NCBI RefSeq assembly: GCF_009720625.1
Contig: NZ_CP046266.1
Location: 629,501 to 693,500, forward strand
DNA: 64,000 nucleotides
DNA from: Metabacillus sediminilitoris
Lineage (GTDB): Bacteria > Bacillota > Bacilli > Bacillales > Bacillaceae
Direction of reading: 5' to 3'
Below, piece after piece: positions 17,882-26,822 of the stretch (positions within the stretch are counted from its first letter, which is position 1; each line of letters starts with the position of its first letter). Below the pieces are notes generated by a model, which was not told where the DNA came from, searched no databases, and saw only the letters and a program-made list of their open reading frames with translations. A program made the translations under genes and the position numbers.

Positions 17882-18829
17882 GTGAATGCCAAGATCAGTA
17901 CACATACAGCTCCTAAGGAGAGTTATGTGAATCCAGAATTACAGGCAAAAAGGAAAGTTAACTTTAAAAAGGGATTAGGTTATGCTGCATTTGTAGGACC
18001 TGCACTTTTATTCTTTATCTTGGTTCAGATTATTCCATTCTTAATGGGGATTTATTATTCATTTACTTCTTGGAATGGAGTTAGTTCGGCAGTTGAATGG
18101 GTTGGTTTGGACAACTATATTAGGATTTTTACGGATGACCCAAAGTTTTTCAATTCGTTTATGTTTACGGTGAAGTTTATGATAGCAGCGGTCTTAATCA
18201 GTAATATCCTCGGATTTGGTTTTGCGCTATTGCTCAACGCAGCATTAAAAACGAAAAATATTTTACGAACTGTATTTTTTATTCCAAATGTAATTGGTGG
18301 ACTATTACTAGGATTTATCTGGCAGTTTATCTTTGTTAAAGGATTTGCATCGATTGGCAATTTGACCAATCTTGATTTCTTTAAACTACCTTGGTTAGGT
18401 GATGAGACAACAGCATTTTGGGGAATTGTTATTGTATTTGCTTGGCAAACAAGCGGCTATATGATGGTTATTTATATCGCTGCACTACAAGGTGTTGATA
18501 CATCATTGTTAGAAGCGGCAAAAATGGATGGTGCATCAAACTTATCAATCTTAAAGAATATTATTATTCCATTAATTTTACCGGCATTTACAATTTGTTT
18601 CTTCTTAACAATCTCAATGGCATTTAAAATCTTTGACATAAACCTTTCCTTAACAGGTGGAGGTCCATTTAATTCAACAGAATCAGTAGCGATTAACATT
18701 TATCAAGAAGCATTCCAGAACAATCGATATGGGTTAGGAACAGCGAAGTCAATTTTATTCTTTGTAGTTGTTGCATTATTTACAACATTCCAAGTAATGT
18801 TTACGAAGAAAAGGGAGGTAGAAGCATAA
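17882..18829 (+). CDS. Sugar ABC transporter permease (MalF type)
   Basis: A 315-residue inner-membrane permease of the CUT1 carbohydrate importer family, with six membrane helices. The coupling loop reads EAAKMDGASNLSILKNIIIPLI (about residues 215-240), the site that contacts the ATPase. A GTG at 17882 behind AGGTGG is preferred to the ATG at 17858, which has no ribosome site. It overlaps the next permease gene by one base. No ATPase is encoded in the cluster, so a shared MsmX-type ATPase probably energises it, as for other Bacillus CUT1 systems. The sugar is unknown. Confidence 0.88.
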   Translation: MNAKISTHTAPKESYVNPELQAKRKVNFKKGLGYAAFVGPALLFFILVQIIPFLMGIYYSFTSWNGVSSAVEWVGLDNYIRIFTDDPKFFNSFMFTVKFMIAAVLISNILGFGFALLLNAALKTKNILRTVFFIPNVIGGLLLGFIWQFIFVKGFASIGNLTNLDFFKLPWLGDETTAFWGIVIVFAWQTSGYMMVIYIAALQGVDTSLLEAAKMDGASNLSILKNIIIPLILPAFTICFFLTISMAFKIFDINLSLTGGGPFNSTESVAINIYQEAFQNNRYGLGTAKSILFFVVVALFTTFQVMFTKKREVEA

Positions 18830-19656
18830 TGAAAAAGAATTATGGGAAGCGGATATTTTTGCTTGAAATCTTCGCCATTATTCTTGGCTTGATTTTTCTA
18901 GTCCCCTTTTACTTTGTCATCGTAAACTCAGTTAAAGGATTTTCAGAAATATTAATTGATGCAGCGGCTCTGCCGAAAGAAATTTTGTTTAGCAACTATG
19001 CAAAGGTTTGGGAGATTATTAGTTTCCAAGATGCATTTTTGAATTCATTGATCATCACTGTTTTTAGTGTGACAGGAATTGTTTTAATTAGTTCAATGGC
19101 AGCTTGGAAGATGGTAAGAACACCTGGAAAACTAAGTAAATTTTTATTTATCCTGTTTGTTTCAGCAATGGTAATACCATTCCAAACAGTTATGATACCA
19201 CTTATGAAGCTTGGTGGAATGCTAGGAATTATGAATAGCATACCTGGAATTGTCATTATGTATTTTGGCTTTGGGGTTTCATTATCACTATTCCTTTACC
19301 ACGGCTTTGTGAAGACAATCCCACAAGAGATTGAAGAATCTGCAAGAATTGATGGTTGTAGTCAATTTGGAGTGTTTTGGAGAATTGTCTTTCCTTTATT
19401 AAAACCGATAACTGTAACCGTTATCATTTTAAATACATTATGGATATGGAATGATTATTTATTACCGCTTCTTGTCTTACAGGATGCTGAGTTACGAACA
19501 ATTCCGTTAGCTACTAGTTCATTCTTTGCACAATATACAAAACAGTGGGATATGGGTCTAGCAGCATTGGTTATGGGTATAGCACCAGTCATTGTCTTCT
19601 TCCTGTTCTTACAAAAACACATTATTAAAGGAATTGCAGCAGGTTCTATTAAGTAG
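18829..19656 (+). CDS. Sugar ABC transporter permease (MalG type)
   Basis: A 275-residue partner permease with six membrane helices and the coupling motif EIEESARIDGCSQFGVFW around residue 170. It starts on the last base of the preceding gene (TAATG), so the two permeases are translated together. A GGAGG-type site lies inside the end of the first gene. It forms the heterodimeric channel of a CUT1 oligosaccharide importer. Confidence 0.9.
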   Translation: MKKNYGKRIFLLEIFAIILGLIFLVPFYFVIVNSVKGFSEILIDAAALPKEILFSNYAKVWEIISFQDAFLNSLIITVFSVTGIVLISSMAAWKMVRTPGKLSKFLFILFVSAMVIPFQTVMIPLMKLGGMLGIMNSIPGIVIMYFGFGVSLSLFLYHGFVKTIPQEIEESARIDGCSQFGVFWRIVFPLLKPITVTVIILNTLWIWNDYLLPLLVLQDAELRTIPLATSSFFAQYTKQWDMGLAALVMGIAPVIVFFLFLQKHIIKGIAAGSIK

Positions 19657-19663
19657 GTTATAT

Positions 19664-19698
19664 AATGAATGTCAGCTAGTTTCCTAGGTACATTCATT
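19664..19698 (+). terminator. Intra-operon hairpin before the binding-protein gene
   Basis: A 9-bp perfect inverted repeat, AATGAATGT and complement, without a T run. It probably protects or partly separates the binding-protein message. Confidence 0.4.
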
Positions 19699-19747
19699 TA
19701 TATAAATAGATAAATAAAATCATATATTTATAGGAGGTCAATTGGTA

Positions 19748-21031
19748 ATGAAGAAGATGTTACTATTATGTCTCTCAATGCTATTAGTCTTAGGGATTCT
19801 AGCAGGGTGTACGTCAAACAATAAGTCAGAAAGTACAAGTGGGAATGCTGGTTCTGAGGGTGATGGAGAAGTTGTTACGTTAAATCTTTTCCAATTTAAA
19901 GTCGAAATTGCTGAACCGCTTCAAGCAATGATCAATGAATTTGAAAAAGAACATCCAAACATTAAAGTTAAGCTTGAAAGTGTTGGGGGCGGTGCGGATT
20001 ATGGTGCTGCTTTAAAGGCGAAGTTTGCTTCTGGTGAAGAGCCAGATATCTTTAACAACGGCGGATTTAAAGAATTAGAACTTTGGAAAGAGCATTTAGC
20101 AGATCTTTCTGGTGAGCCATGGGCTGAACATGTACTTCCTATTGGTAAGGAACCAATGACAGATACTGATGGAAAACTTTATGGTATGCCAGTTAACCTT
20201 GAAGGATATGGATTTATCTATAACAAAGATTTATTTGAAAAAGCAGGAATTACAGAAGCACCAAAAACTCTAACTGATCTAAAAGCTGCTGTTAAAAAGC
20301 TTGAAGCTGCTGGAATTAAAGCATTCTCAGCTGGTTACGGCGAGTGGTGGGTAATTGGGCAGCATTTAATGAATATTCCTTTTGCACAACAGGAAGATCC
20401 ATCTGCATTTATTCAAGGATTGTATGATGGAAAGAATACTTTTGTAGGCAATGAGCAGTTTAAACAATTTAAAGATGTAATCGATACTGAAATCAAATAT
20501 GCGAATGGTAACCCATTAACAACTGATTACAATACACAAGTTACATTATTTGCTTCAGGTGAAGCGGCAATTTTACAACAAGGTAACTGGACAGAAAATA
20601 TGATTTATGAGATTAATCCAGAGATCAATATGGGAATCCTACCAATTCCATTAAATGATGAAGAGACAGCGGATAAATTACCAATCGGTGTACCAAATAA
20701 CTGGGTACTTAACAAAAATTCTGAGCATTTAGAAGAAGCAAAAACATTCCTAAACTGGATGGTATCATCTGAAACAGGTAAACGTTATATTACAGAGGAA
20801 TTTGCCTTTATTCCTGCTTTTGATAATATTGAAGCTTCAGGATTAGGTGATTTAGGTCAAGACATCTTAAAATATTCTAAAGAAGAAAAAACAATTCCTT
20901 GGAATTGGTTCAGATGGCCAGATGGAGCAAACAAAGAATTTGCTGCAACAATCCAAGAATATGCTGCTGGAAAAATTGATTATGATACAGCTTTAGAAAA
21001 ATTCCAAAAGACTTGGGATAGTATGAAGTAA
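19748..21031 (+). CDS. Sugar-binding lipoprotein of ABC transporter
   Basis: A 427-residue extracellular solute-binding protein, family 1. The signal peptide ends in the lipobox LAGC (Cys at about residue 20), so it is membrane-anchored. Typical features are FEKEHPNIKV, the FASGEEPDIF hinge segment and GEAAILQQGNWTENM. AGGAGGT lies nine bases before the ATG at 19748. It completes the importer begun at 17882; the unusual order (permeases first, binding protein last) and the stable hairpin before it suggest separate control of its abundance. Ligand: an oligosaccharide, not further predictable. Confidence 0.9.
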   Translation: MKKMLLLCLSMLLVLGILAGCTSNNKSESTSGNAGSEGDGEVVTLNLFQFKVEIAEPLQAMINEFEKEHPNIKVKLESVGGGADYGAALKAKFASGEEPDIFNNGGFKELELWKEHLADLSGEPWAEHVLPIGKEPMTDTDGKLYGMPVNLEGYGFIYNKDLFEKAGITEAPKTLTDLKAAVKKLEAAGIKAFSAGYGEWWVIGQHLMNIPFAQQEDPSAFIQGLYDGKNTFVGNEQFKQFKDVIDTEIKYANGNPLTTDYNTQVTLFASGEAAILQQGNWTENMIYEINPEINMGILPIPLNDEETADKLPIGVPNNWVLNKNSEHLEEAKTFLNWMVSSETGKRYITEEFAFIPAFDNIEASGLGDLGQDILKYSKEEKTIPWNWFRWPDGANKEFAATIQEYAAGKIDYDTALEKFQKTWDSMK

Positions 21032-21043
21032 AGTGAAGAAAGG

Positions 21044-21073
21044 AAAGCATGTCTATAAAAGGCATGCTTTTTT
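21044..21073 (+). terminator. Terminator after the binding-protein gene
   Basis: AAAGCATG and its complement GCATGCTTT enclose a short loop and are followed by T residues. Confidence 0.75.
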
Positions 21074-21116
21074 CCATTCATGGTTAAAGAGTATTACAAA
21101 AGATGAGAGCAGGGAA

Positions 21117-21130
21117 AATAAGCGGTTACA
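21117..21130 (+). promoter_or_regulatory. Possible cre site before the sensor kinase gene
   Basis: AATAAGCGGTTACA fits the cre consensus at 12 of 14 positions. A TATAAT at 21162-21167 may be the -10 of the kinase promoter, which would put the site upstream of it. Confidence 0.4.
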
Positions 21131-21199
21131 GCTTACTGTTTCCTAGACGTGCTCACTCATTTATAATAATAAAAAGCTTAACAAATTGGAGGTTCATCA

Positions 21200-23020
21200 T
21201 TGTTAAAAACGAGCATTCGCAATAAGCTTATTGTTCTCTTATTAGTTATTACAATCGTTCCATTTGGATCTTCCATCGTTATTACTTACTTATATACGAA
21301 AGAGTCGTTAAAGGATCAGTTCGTTGAAGAAAATGTGAATCTATTATATCAAGGGAAATTAAACCTAGAAGGCTATATAGGTGAATTAAAAAATTTGACG
21401 CTCTCATTTTATAATAACAATGATTTCATGAAATACCTGCGTAATCCTGTTAATGATGATGATTATTTCTCGAGAGAAACAGTTAAAAATGTTATTCTAA
21501 CAATCCTTTATGCAGAGGGAAATATTAATAAAGTGAACATTGCGTTTTTGGAAGAAAATCGAAATGTGGCTGTTTCTAAAAAATCTGCTGTGATCTTTTC
21601 ATCTTCAGTAAATAAATTTGAAAAGGAAAATTTCGAAAAGGCGAGGAATAGTCTTTATCGTTTCTATCTTGAGCCAATGCATATTCTGCAAGAGGAAACG
21701 AATATGGATTATAAACAGAAACCAAGGGATGTCTTCACTTTGCATCGTGCGTTAATCGACATACCTTCCAAGAATGTGCTAGGTTATATCTCTTTAGATA
21801 TTGCACCTGACCAAATTCTAGACATCAGTGAAAAACTGTATGTGAAAGACAAAGAAGAATTCTATCTCATTAGTCCAGAAGGAGAGCTTATTTTTCGTTC
21901 TAATCGGGAAATTTCAGAGGATCAAGAATGGATATCTAGATTAGTAAATTCAACTGATAGGCAAGGAACACTAGAATGGAAAGACGAATCATTTGATGGG
22001 TTAGTGATCTATGATAAATTATCTGATTCTTCAGGTGGATGGATCATGGTTAAGCGAATTCCTTTTACATCTGTATTTGAAAGTGCCTTGAGTGTAGCAA
22101 AAATAAATATTTTATTCGGTGTAATAGGTTTATGTCTTGTTGTGATGGCTACATTTTTTGTGTCTTTTAAAATTACATCTCCGATTCGGGTTCTGCTGCA
22201 AAATATTAAGCAGGTTGAAAGTGGTAATATGAATGTTCAATTCGATTCTTTAGGAAATGATGAAATTGGCGTTCTTGGCGAGCGGTTTAAAGAGATGATT
22301 GGGAAGATCAACCATTTAATCAACAGGGAGTATAAGCTGGAGCTTGAAAACAAAACAAATCAATTAAAGGCCCTGCAATCGCAGCTCAATCCACACTTTT
22401 TATATAATGCTCTGCAATCAATTGGAACATTGGCTTTAAAGAAGAATGTTCCACAAGTTTATACTCTTGTTACACATCTATCAAAGATCATGAGATATGG
22501 AATGAATATCGATGAAGATATGGTCCCATTAACAAAAGAAATTGATTACATTAAGGCGTTTCTATTATTGCAGAAAGAGAGATTTGGTGAACAATTTGAG
22601 TATACAATTCAATTTGATCAGGAAGATGGAAAAATACTCATACCAAAAATGCTCCTGCAGCCGATTATCGAAAATTATTTTAAGCATGGTTTTGATGGCG
22701 GTAGTGAGTCAATTGGTCAATTATGTATACAAGGAAAAAGAGAAGAAGATCATCTTATTATCACGATTCTTGACAATGGGAAGGGGATCAGTGAACATCG
22801 GCTAATTGAAATTTATCAGTCCTTTTTGCAGGAAAAACAAAAAATGAAACATGAACGACCAAGTATAGGTTTAAAAAATATATATTTACGTTTAAAACTT
22901 TACTTTGGCGAGAAAGCTGCATTTCAAATTCAAAATCATGAAAATGGGGGAGTTCTTGTCACGATTAAATTGCCAATCGAAACAGGAGGTGGACTAAGTG
23001 AAAGCGATTATTATAGATGA
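21200..23020 (+). CDS. Sensor histidine kinase, YesM type
   Basis: A 606-residue membrane histidine kinase. Order: membrane helix at residues 10-30, a ~260-residue extracellular sensor region, a second helix at about 297-320, a HAMP linker, the His_kinase domain with the phosphorylated His399 in LNPHFLYNAL, and a HATPase domain (LLQPIIENYFKHG, DNGKGIS, IGLKNIYLRL). The TTG start is set by GGAGGTT seven bases upstream. It overlaps the response regulator by 23 bases. It probably senses the sugar, or a binding protein loaded with it, and controls the adjacent importer. Confidence 0.92.
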   Translation: MLKTSIRNKLIVLLLVITIVPFGSSIVITYLYTKESLKDQFVEENVNLLYQGKLNLEGYIGELKNLTLSFYNNNDFMKYLRNPVNDDDYFSRETVKNVILTILYAEGNINKVNIAFLEENRNVAVSKKSAVIFSSSVNKFEKENFEKARNSLYRFYLEPMHILQEETNMDYKQKPRDVFTLHRALIDIPSKNVLGYISLDIAPDQILDISEKLYVKDKEEFYLISPEGELIFRSNREISEDQEWISRLVNSTDRQGTLEWKDESFDGLVIYDKLSDSSGGWIMVKRIPFTSVFESALSVAKINILFGVIGLCLVVMATFFVSFKITSPIRVLLQNIKQVESGNMNVQFDSLGNDEIGVLGERFKEMIGKINHLINREYKLELENKTNQLKALQSQLNPHFLYNALQSIGTLALKKNVPQVYTLVTHLSKIMRYGMNIDEDMVPLTKEIDYIKAFLLLQKERFGEQFEYTIQFDQEDGKILIPKMLLQPIIENYFKHGFDGGSESIGQLCIQGKREEDHLIITILDNGKGISEHRLIEIYQSFLQEKQKMKHERPSIGLKNIYLRLKLYFGEKAAFQIQNHENGGVLVTIKLPIETGGGLSESDYYR

Positions 23021-24578
23021 TGAGAAACACGTTAGAGAGGGGTTAATGTTATTAGCAGAATGGGACCGCTTTGGTATTGAAGAGGTTTTTGAAGCGAAAG
23101 ACGGGGAGGAAGCGAAAGAAATTATTTTGAAGCATCGTCCTGAAATTATTTTTACAGACATGAATATGCCAAAAATTGATGGAATTAATCTTTTAAAATG
23201 GCTGCATGCTTCTGAGATTGATAGCAAAACAATTGTCGTAAGCGGCTATGATGATTTTCAATATATGAGAAATGCGATTACGTATGGAAGTTTTGATTAT
23301 ATTTTAAAACCGATTGAACCCGATATCCTGAATGAAACATTAGATAGAGCAATAAAGGAATGGAAGAAGCAAGCTTTAAAGCGAGAGTCGACAATCGAAA
23401 ATACAAGAGTCATAAATGAAGTTAAACCATTATATTGGGATCATGTATTTACAAAATTGCTTACGAATAAATCGATTCCTTCTGATGCAAGCATGAAAAT
23501 CCAAAAGGAATTTGGTATCAATCTTACAGAAGTAGAGTACACATTCTCTTTACTTTCAATTTCATCTATCATTTCAAAGAATTTCGATGGTGACCGGGAC
23601 TTAGCCTTTTTTACGATCTTAAATATATGTAATGAAATGATACGACGAAAACAAAGTGGAGTATGTTTTAGAAATATTGACAAAGAAAATGAACTTGTAA
23701 TGATTTTTTGGGATGTAAAAAATACGCATGTCTTAGTTGAATTAATTCACGATACGATTTATAAATTCTGTAATATAAAAATAACGCTTGCAGTTGGAAA
23801 ACCCTCACATCACTTATATGAAGCATATCAATCTGCCCTGCAAACAATGCTAAAATATAATTTAATAGAGGCGACTAAAAAGAAGATGGTTTCATATCTA
23901 GACATTTCTGCTAGTCCAATTCTTCATATTTTAGATTATACACAGGAAATTACATGGGCCTTACAAAGCGGAAGTAATGAGCAGATGGATGAGGTCTTAA
24001 ACCGAATTTTCCTTACCCTTCAATCAAACCATATTCTTTCATTTGAACAAATACAAGGATGGGAAAATCAATTCGTGCTCTTAAGGAATAATTGGCTGAA
24101 GGAATATGAGATTAACGAGCAGATTTCCTTTTATAATGGAAATGATTATTGGGATAAAGACGGTTCTTTTTCTTTTACGAGATTCCAAGAGGAGAAGAGG
24201 AAGGAATTTCATGAGTTAATCCATTATTTAAATCAGGTTAAATACCAAAAATATAAAAATAGTATCCAAGAAATTGAATTATTTATAAGGAAAAACTATG
24301 AAAAAGATATAACGTTACAGGATATTGCTGATCGATTTTATTTAAGTCGAGAATATATTTCAAGGAAGTTTAAACAGGAATATCATGAAACGATCACAAA
24401 TTATTTAACAAAAATCCGTATTGAAAAAGCCAAAGAATTGCTTGAAAATCCTCATTTGAAAATATATGAGGTTTCATTTAAAGTTGGGTATCAAAATGAA
24501 AAATATTTCAGCAAAGTATTTAAAAAGATGGTTGGGCTGACACCGAATGAATACAGATTATCCGTCATGACAAAATGA
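22998..24578 (+). CDS. Response regulator, YesN/AraC type
   Basis: A 526-residue regulator: receiver domain at residues 1-120 with acidic pocket DD (7-8), phospho-acceptor Asp54 in FTDMNMP and Lys in ILKPI; a long middle region of ~280 residues; and a C-terminal AraC helix-turn-helix pair (ITLQDIADRFYLSREYISRKF, VSFKVGYQNEKYFSKVFKKM). The GTG start has AGGAGGTGG just before it, inside the kinase gene, so translation is coupled. It is the partner of the kinase at 21200 and the likely activator of the importer operon upstream. Confidence 0.92.
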   Translation: MKAIIIDDEKHVREGLMLLAEWDRFGIEEVFEAKDGEEAKEIILKHRPEIIFTDMNMPKIDGINLLKWLHASEIDSKTIVVSGYDDFQYMRNAITYGSFDYILKPIEPDILNETLDRAIKEWKKQALKRESTIENTRVINEVKPLYWDHVFTKLLTNKSIPSDASMKIQKEFGINLTEVEYTFSLLSISSIISKNFDGDRDLAFFTILNICNEMIRRKQSGVCFRNIDKENELVMIFWDVKNTHVLVELIHDTIYKFCNIKITLAVGKPSHHLYEAYQSALQTMLKYNLIEATKKKMVSYLDISASPILHILDYTQEITWALQSGSNEQMDEVLNRIFLTLQSNHILSFEQIQGWENQFVLLRNNWLKEYEINEQISFYNGNDYWDKDGSFSFTRFQEEKRKEFHELIHYLNQVKYQKYKNSIQEIELFIRKNYEKDITLQDIADRFYLSREYISRKFKQEYHETITNYLTKIRIEKAKELLENPHLKIYEVSFKVGYQNEKYFSKVFKKMVGLTPNEYRLSVMTK

Positions 24579-24759
24579 ATAGGGCATGTTAGTAGAGGGT
24601 GACTCATCATAAGTCATCCTTTATTAATGGAATAAATAAAAAACCACTTCTCTATTTACTGATGAGAATCGGTTAGTGGATCACTTTGATATGTTTGTGG
24701 TGACATCATAAGAGCAATTTTATAAGTTGCTTTAAATACTGTGTTCTTGATGATCATGA

Positions 24760-24876
24760 TTATTTCACTCTTCTAATATGTTTATTCGATTTTTTTTGAA
24801 CACTTTTAGACATTCGTGCGTAAGCATCTACATACATTTCATATTCTTCTTTTAGTAAATTTACTAGTTTTTTCAT
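24760..24876 (-). CDS. Small basic hypothetical protein (38 aa)
   Basis: A 38-codon gene with AAAGGGGAT properly spaced before its ATG. The product is helical and very basic, with VNLLKEEYEMYVDAYARM followed by a Lys/Arg-rich tail, and no membrane segment. Too short for domain calls; the ribosome site and coding-like helix periodicity support it. The open frame on the opposite strand (24816-25013) has no ribosome site and is its shadow. Confidence 0.5.
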   Translation of the reverse strand: MKKLVNLLKEEYEMYVDAYARMSKSVQKKSNKHIRRVK

Positions 24877-25193
24877 ATTGGTTATCCCCTTTCAATTGTC
24901 TACTATTATTATGGAATGAAAGTCATTTTTTTACAAAGTTATTGGAATCGGTAACATTTCAAAGAAAACGGGAACACCCCCCTTTTTCTTACTATTTTGC
25001 CAAATTCCTTTGACTTTCAAACTTTAGTCATATGTTGTGTAAAAAGAATTAAAAAAACCCCTTGATTTATAACTATATAGGTAATATACTTAGAAAGTGA
25101 ATTTTGCGACTGTAATCGACAGCGTTCGACAAATAATTGAAAATAATTGTTGATTTATGTTTGCCAAATTGTTAAAATATATTACATGTTCAA

Positions 25194-25267
25194 GCGGGTG
25201 TAGTTTAGTGGTAAAACCTCAGCCTTCCAAGCTGATGATGAGGGTTCGATTCCCTTCACCCGCTCCA
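25194..25267 (+). tRNA. tRNA-Gly (anticodon UCC)
   Basis: A complete cloverleaf: acceptor arms GCGGGTG and CACCCGC, anticodon stem TCAGC/GCTGA with loop CTTCCAA (anticodon TCC), T-loop GGTTCGATTCC, discriminator T and encoded CCA at 25265-25267. A terminator follows at once. Confidence 0.97.
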
Positions 25268-25285
25268 TACATAAAAATCGTGTAC

Positions 25286-25336
25286 AACGCAGTGTTTCGT
25301 TTCTTGGAAAACGAAGTATTGCGTTTTTTATTTTTA
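25286..25336 (+). terminator. Terminator of the tRNA-Gly transcript
   Basis: A 17-bp imperfect stem, AACGCAGTGTTTCGTTT with AAACGAAGTATTGCGTT, followed by TTTTTATTTTT. Confidence 0.85.
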
Positions 25337-25344
25337 TGAGAAAA

Positions 25345-25978
25345 GCGCAAGCGCCTTGCTCAGCTCCGCCAAGTATAAGACGCTCCAAAATAGAAGGCGT
25401 ATTTTGCCTTCAATAAGGAGCGTCTTATGACTCGAGGCAGTCATAAATGAAGACCCAAAATCGTCGAGAGAGGTAGAAAAAAGGTCTTCATACGAGAGAT
25501 GAAGGCCCAAAATCGTCGAGAGAGCTAGAAAAAGGTCTTCATACGAGAGATGAAGACCCAAAATCGTCGAGAGAGGTAGAAAAAAGGTCTTCATACGAGA
25601 GATGAAGACCTAAAATCGTCGAGAGAGCTAGAAAAAAGGTCTTCATACGAGAGATGAAGGCCCAAAATCGTCGAGAGAGCTAGAAAAAGGTCTTCATACG
25701 GGAGATGAAGACCCAAAATCGTCGAGAGAGGTAGAAAAAAGGTCTTCATACGAGAGATGAAGGCCCAAAATCGTTGAGAGAGGTAGAAAAAGGTCTTTAT
25801 ACGAGAGATGAAGGCCCAAAATCGTCGAGAGAGGTAGAAAAAGGTCTTCATACGAGAGATGAAGGCCCAAAATCGTCGAGAGAGGTAGAAAAAGGTCTTC
25901 AATAAAAGTGCGACGGCCCTTATCTATTGACTGCACTTGCACGTCCTATGCTTCGGAGTTAGGCGCTGGAGCTAGACA
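25345..25978. repeat. Dispersed palindromic element carrying a tandem array
   Basis: Ends are GCGCAAGCGCCTTG (left) and GGCGCTGGAGCTAGACA (right). The same ends, inverted, bound the ~116-bp element at 62811-62926. A nested hairpin at 25374-25430 has arms TAAGACGCTCC/GGAGCGTCTTA around GAAGGC/GCCTTC; the 62.8-kb copy keeps the inner GAAGGC-GCCTTC hairpin. Here the element is expanded by nine 51/52-bp repeats inserted in its interior. No coding capacity. It resembles the small dispersed repeats common in Bacillus genomes. Confidence 0.75.
25449..25901. repeat. Tandem array, 8.8 copies of a 51/52-bp unit
   Basis: Units start at 25449, 25501, 25552, 25604, 25656, 25707, 25759, 25810 and 25861 (last partial). 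Each unit begins GAAGACC or GAAGGCC and ends with GGTCTTCATACGAGAGAT, so each holds a 9-bp inverted repeat ATGAAGACC/GGTCTTCAT. Length alternates between 51 and 52 bp through a 5- or 6-A run, which breaks any reading frame and argues against coding. No spacers vary as in CRISPR. Confidence 0.95.
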
Positions 25979-25991
25979 CTAAAACTAATTA

Positions 25992-26027
25992 AAAACAAAA
26001 AAAGTAGAAGCTCTACAGCATCTACTT
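25992..26027 (-). terminator. Terminator of the B3/4-domain gene
   Basis: On the minus strand AAGTAGATGCT and AGCTTCTACTT pair around GTAG, followed by a T7 run. The stop codon lies within the stem. Confidence 0.75.
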
Positions 26028-26688
26028 AAACAATCATATATTTTGCATTGCCGCCATGTATTTGTGTAAACATGTTTGATAATGCTTGTAATAATTGGAT
26101 TGACTCTTCATTCTTTTGAGATGGCTGTAAATAAATGAGATGCAGAGCTTCCGTTGTATTAGTAGAAACAGCTGTTCTTTTTGAATCAACGAACGGACTT
26201 CCAAAAGGTCCTTGTTGATCTGCTGAATGGATCTTATGATGCAGTGATACTTCACGCTCATTTATGGCTACATAAGAGTCATGATCCATACCAATTTTAA
26301 TTTTAACATCACCAATTACATGTTTTACATCGTAAATTCCTAAAGGAATTTGATATTGAAGAGACAAGAAATTGTTCATATCGACTGCTGAGTTTACAGT
26401 ATGAAGAAACTGCTGCTTTTGGACGCGTCGATATAACGCTTCATTTGATGGACGATAACGGCTTGGATCTGTACCAACTGTTTTAAATAATGTTCTCCAT
26501 TCATTTATTGCTGGAATCTCTGTCACTTTTTTATCAGCATAGTCAAAGTAAAGAGATTCTTGAAATAATCGTAATCGACCTTTTAGCATTTGCGGGGAAT
26601 CAGCAACGACAATATCTTGATAGTGAACAACACCGATTTTAAAATCTGGAATGATCTGCTTTAATTCATCACAAATTTGAATTTCCAT
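26026..26688 (-). CDS. B3/B4 domain-containing protein
   Basis: A 220-residue protein matching the B3/4 domain, which in phenylalanyl-tRNA synthetase beta subunits helps editing and also occurs in stand-alone proteins. Recognisable stretches are INEWRTLFKTVGTDPSRYRPS, AVDMNNFLSLQYQIPLGIYD, and STNTTEALHLIYL near the end. GGAGG precedes the ATG. Stand-alone members may hydrolyse mischarged tRNA or bind amino-acyl ligands, but this is not established for this protein. It is divergent from queG, a tRNA-modification gene. Confidence 0.8.
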   Translation of the reverse strand: MEIQICDELKQIIPDFKIGVVHYQDIVVADSPQMLKGRLRLFQESLYFDYADKKVTEIPAINEWRTLFKTVGTDPSRYRPSNEALYRRVQKQQFLHTVNSAVDMNNFLSLQYQIPLGIYDVKHVIGDVKIKIGMDHDSYVAINEREVSLHHKIHSADQQGPFGSPFVDSKRTAVSTNTTEALHLIYLQPSQKNEESIQLLQALSNMFTQIHGGNAKYMIV

Positions 26689-26822
26689 AATTTAAACCTC
26701 CAAATGGTAGTGCAATTATTTTACCATAGTGTGAGGGACAAATCGTTAGATCCGGTTTATTCATCGATTGATAAACCATGTACATGTACAGGCATTTTTA
26801 ACTATCGAAGGGAGGGAAAGCA

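Noticed and set aside
24816..25013. 65-residue plus-strand frame starting MRKHLHTFHILLL
   Set aside because: Antisense to the better supported small gene at 24760-24876 and without a ribosome site.
25182..25388. Minus-strand 68-residue open frame over tRNA-Gly
   Set aside because: It is the antisense translation of the tRNA (VKGIEPSSSAWKAEVLP), a well-known spurious protein, with no ribosome site.
25449..25901. Possible CRISPR array
   Set aside because: Units are contiguous with no variable spacers and no cas genes are present.
25334..25942. Minus-strand proteins with 17-residue repeats across the tandem array
   Set aside because: 51-bp units give periodic frames by chance; the 52-bp units shift the frame, so no repeat protein is maintained, and no ribosome site is seen.
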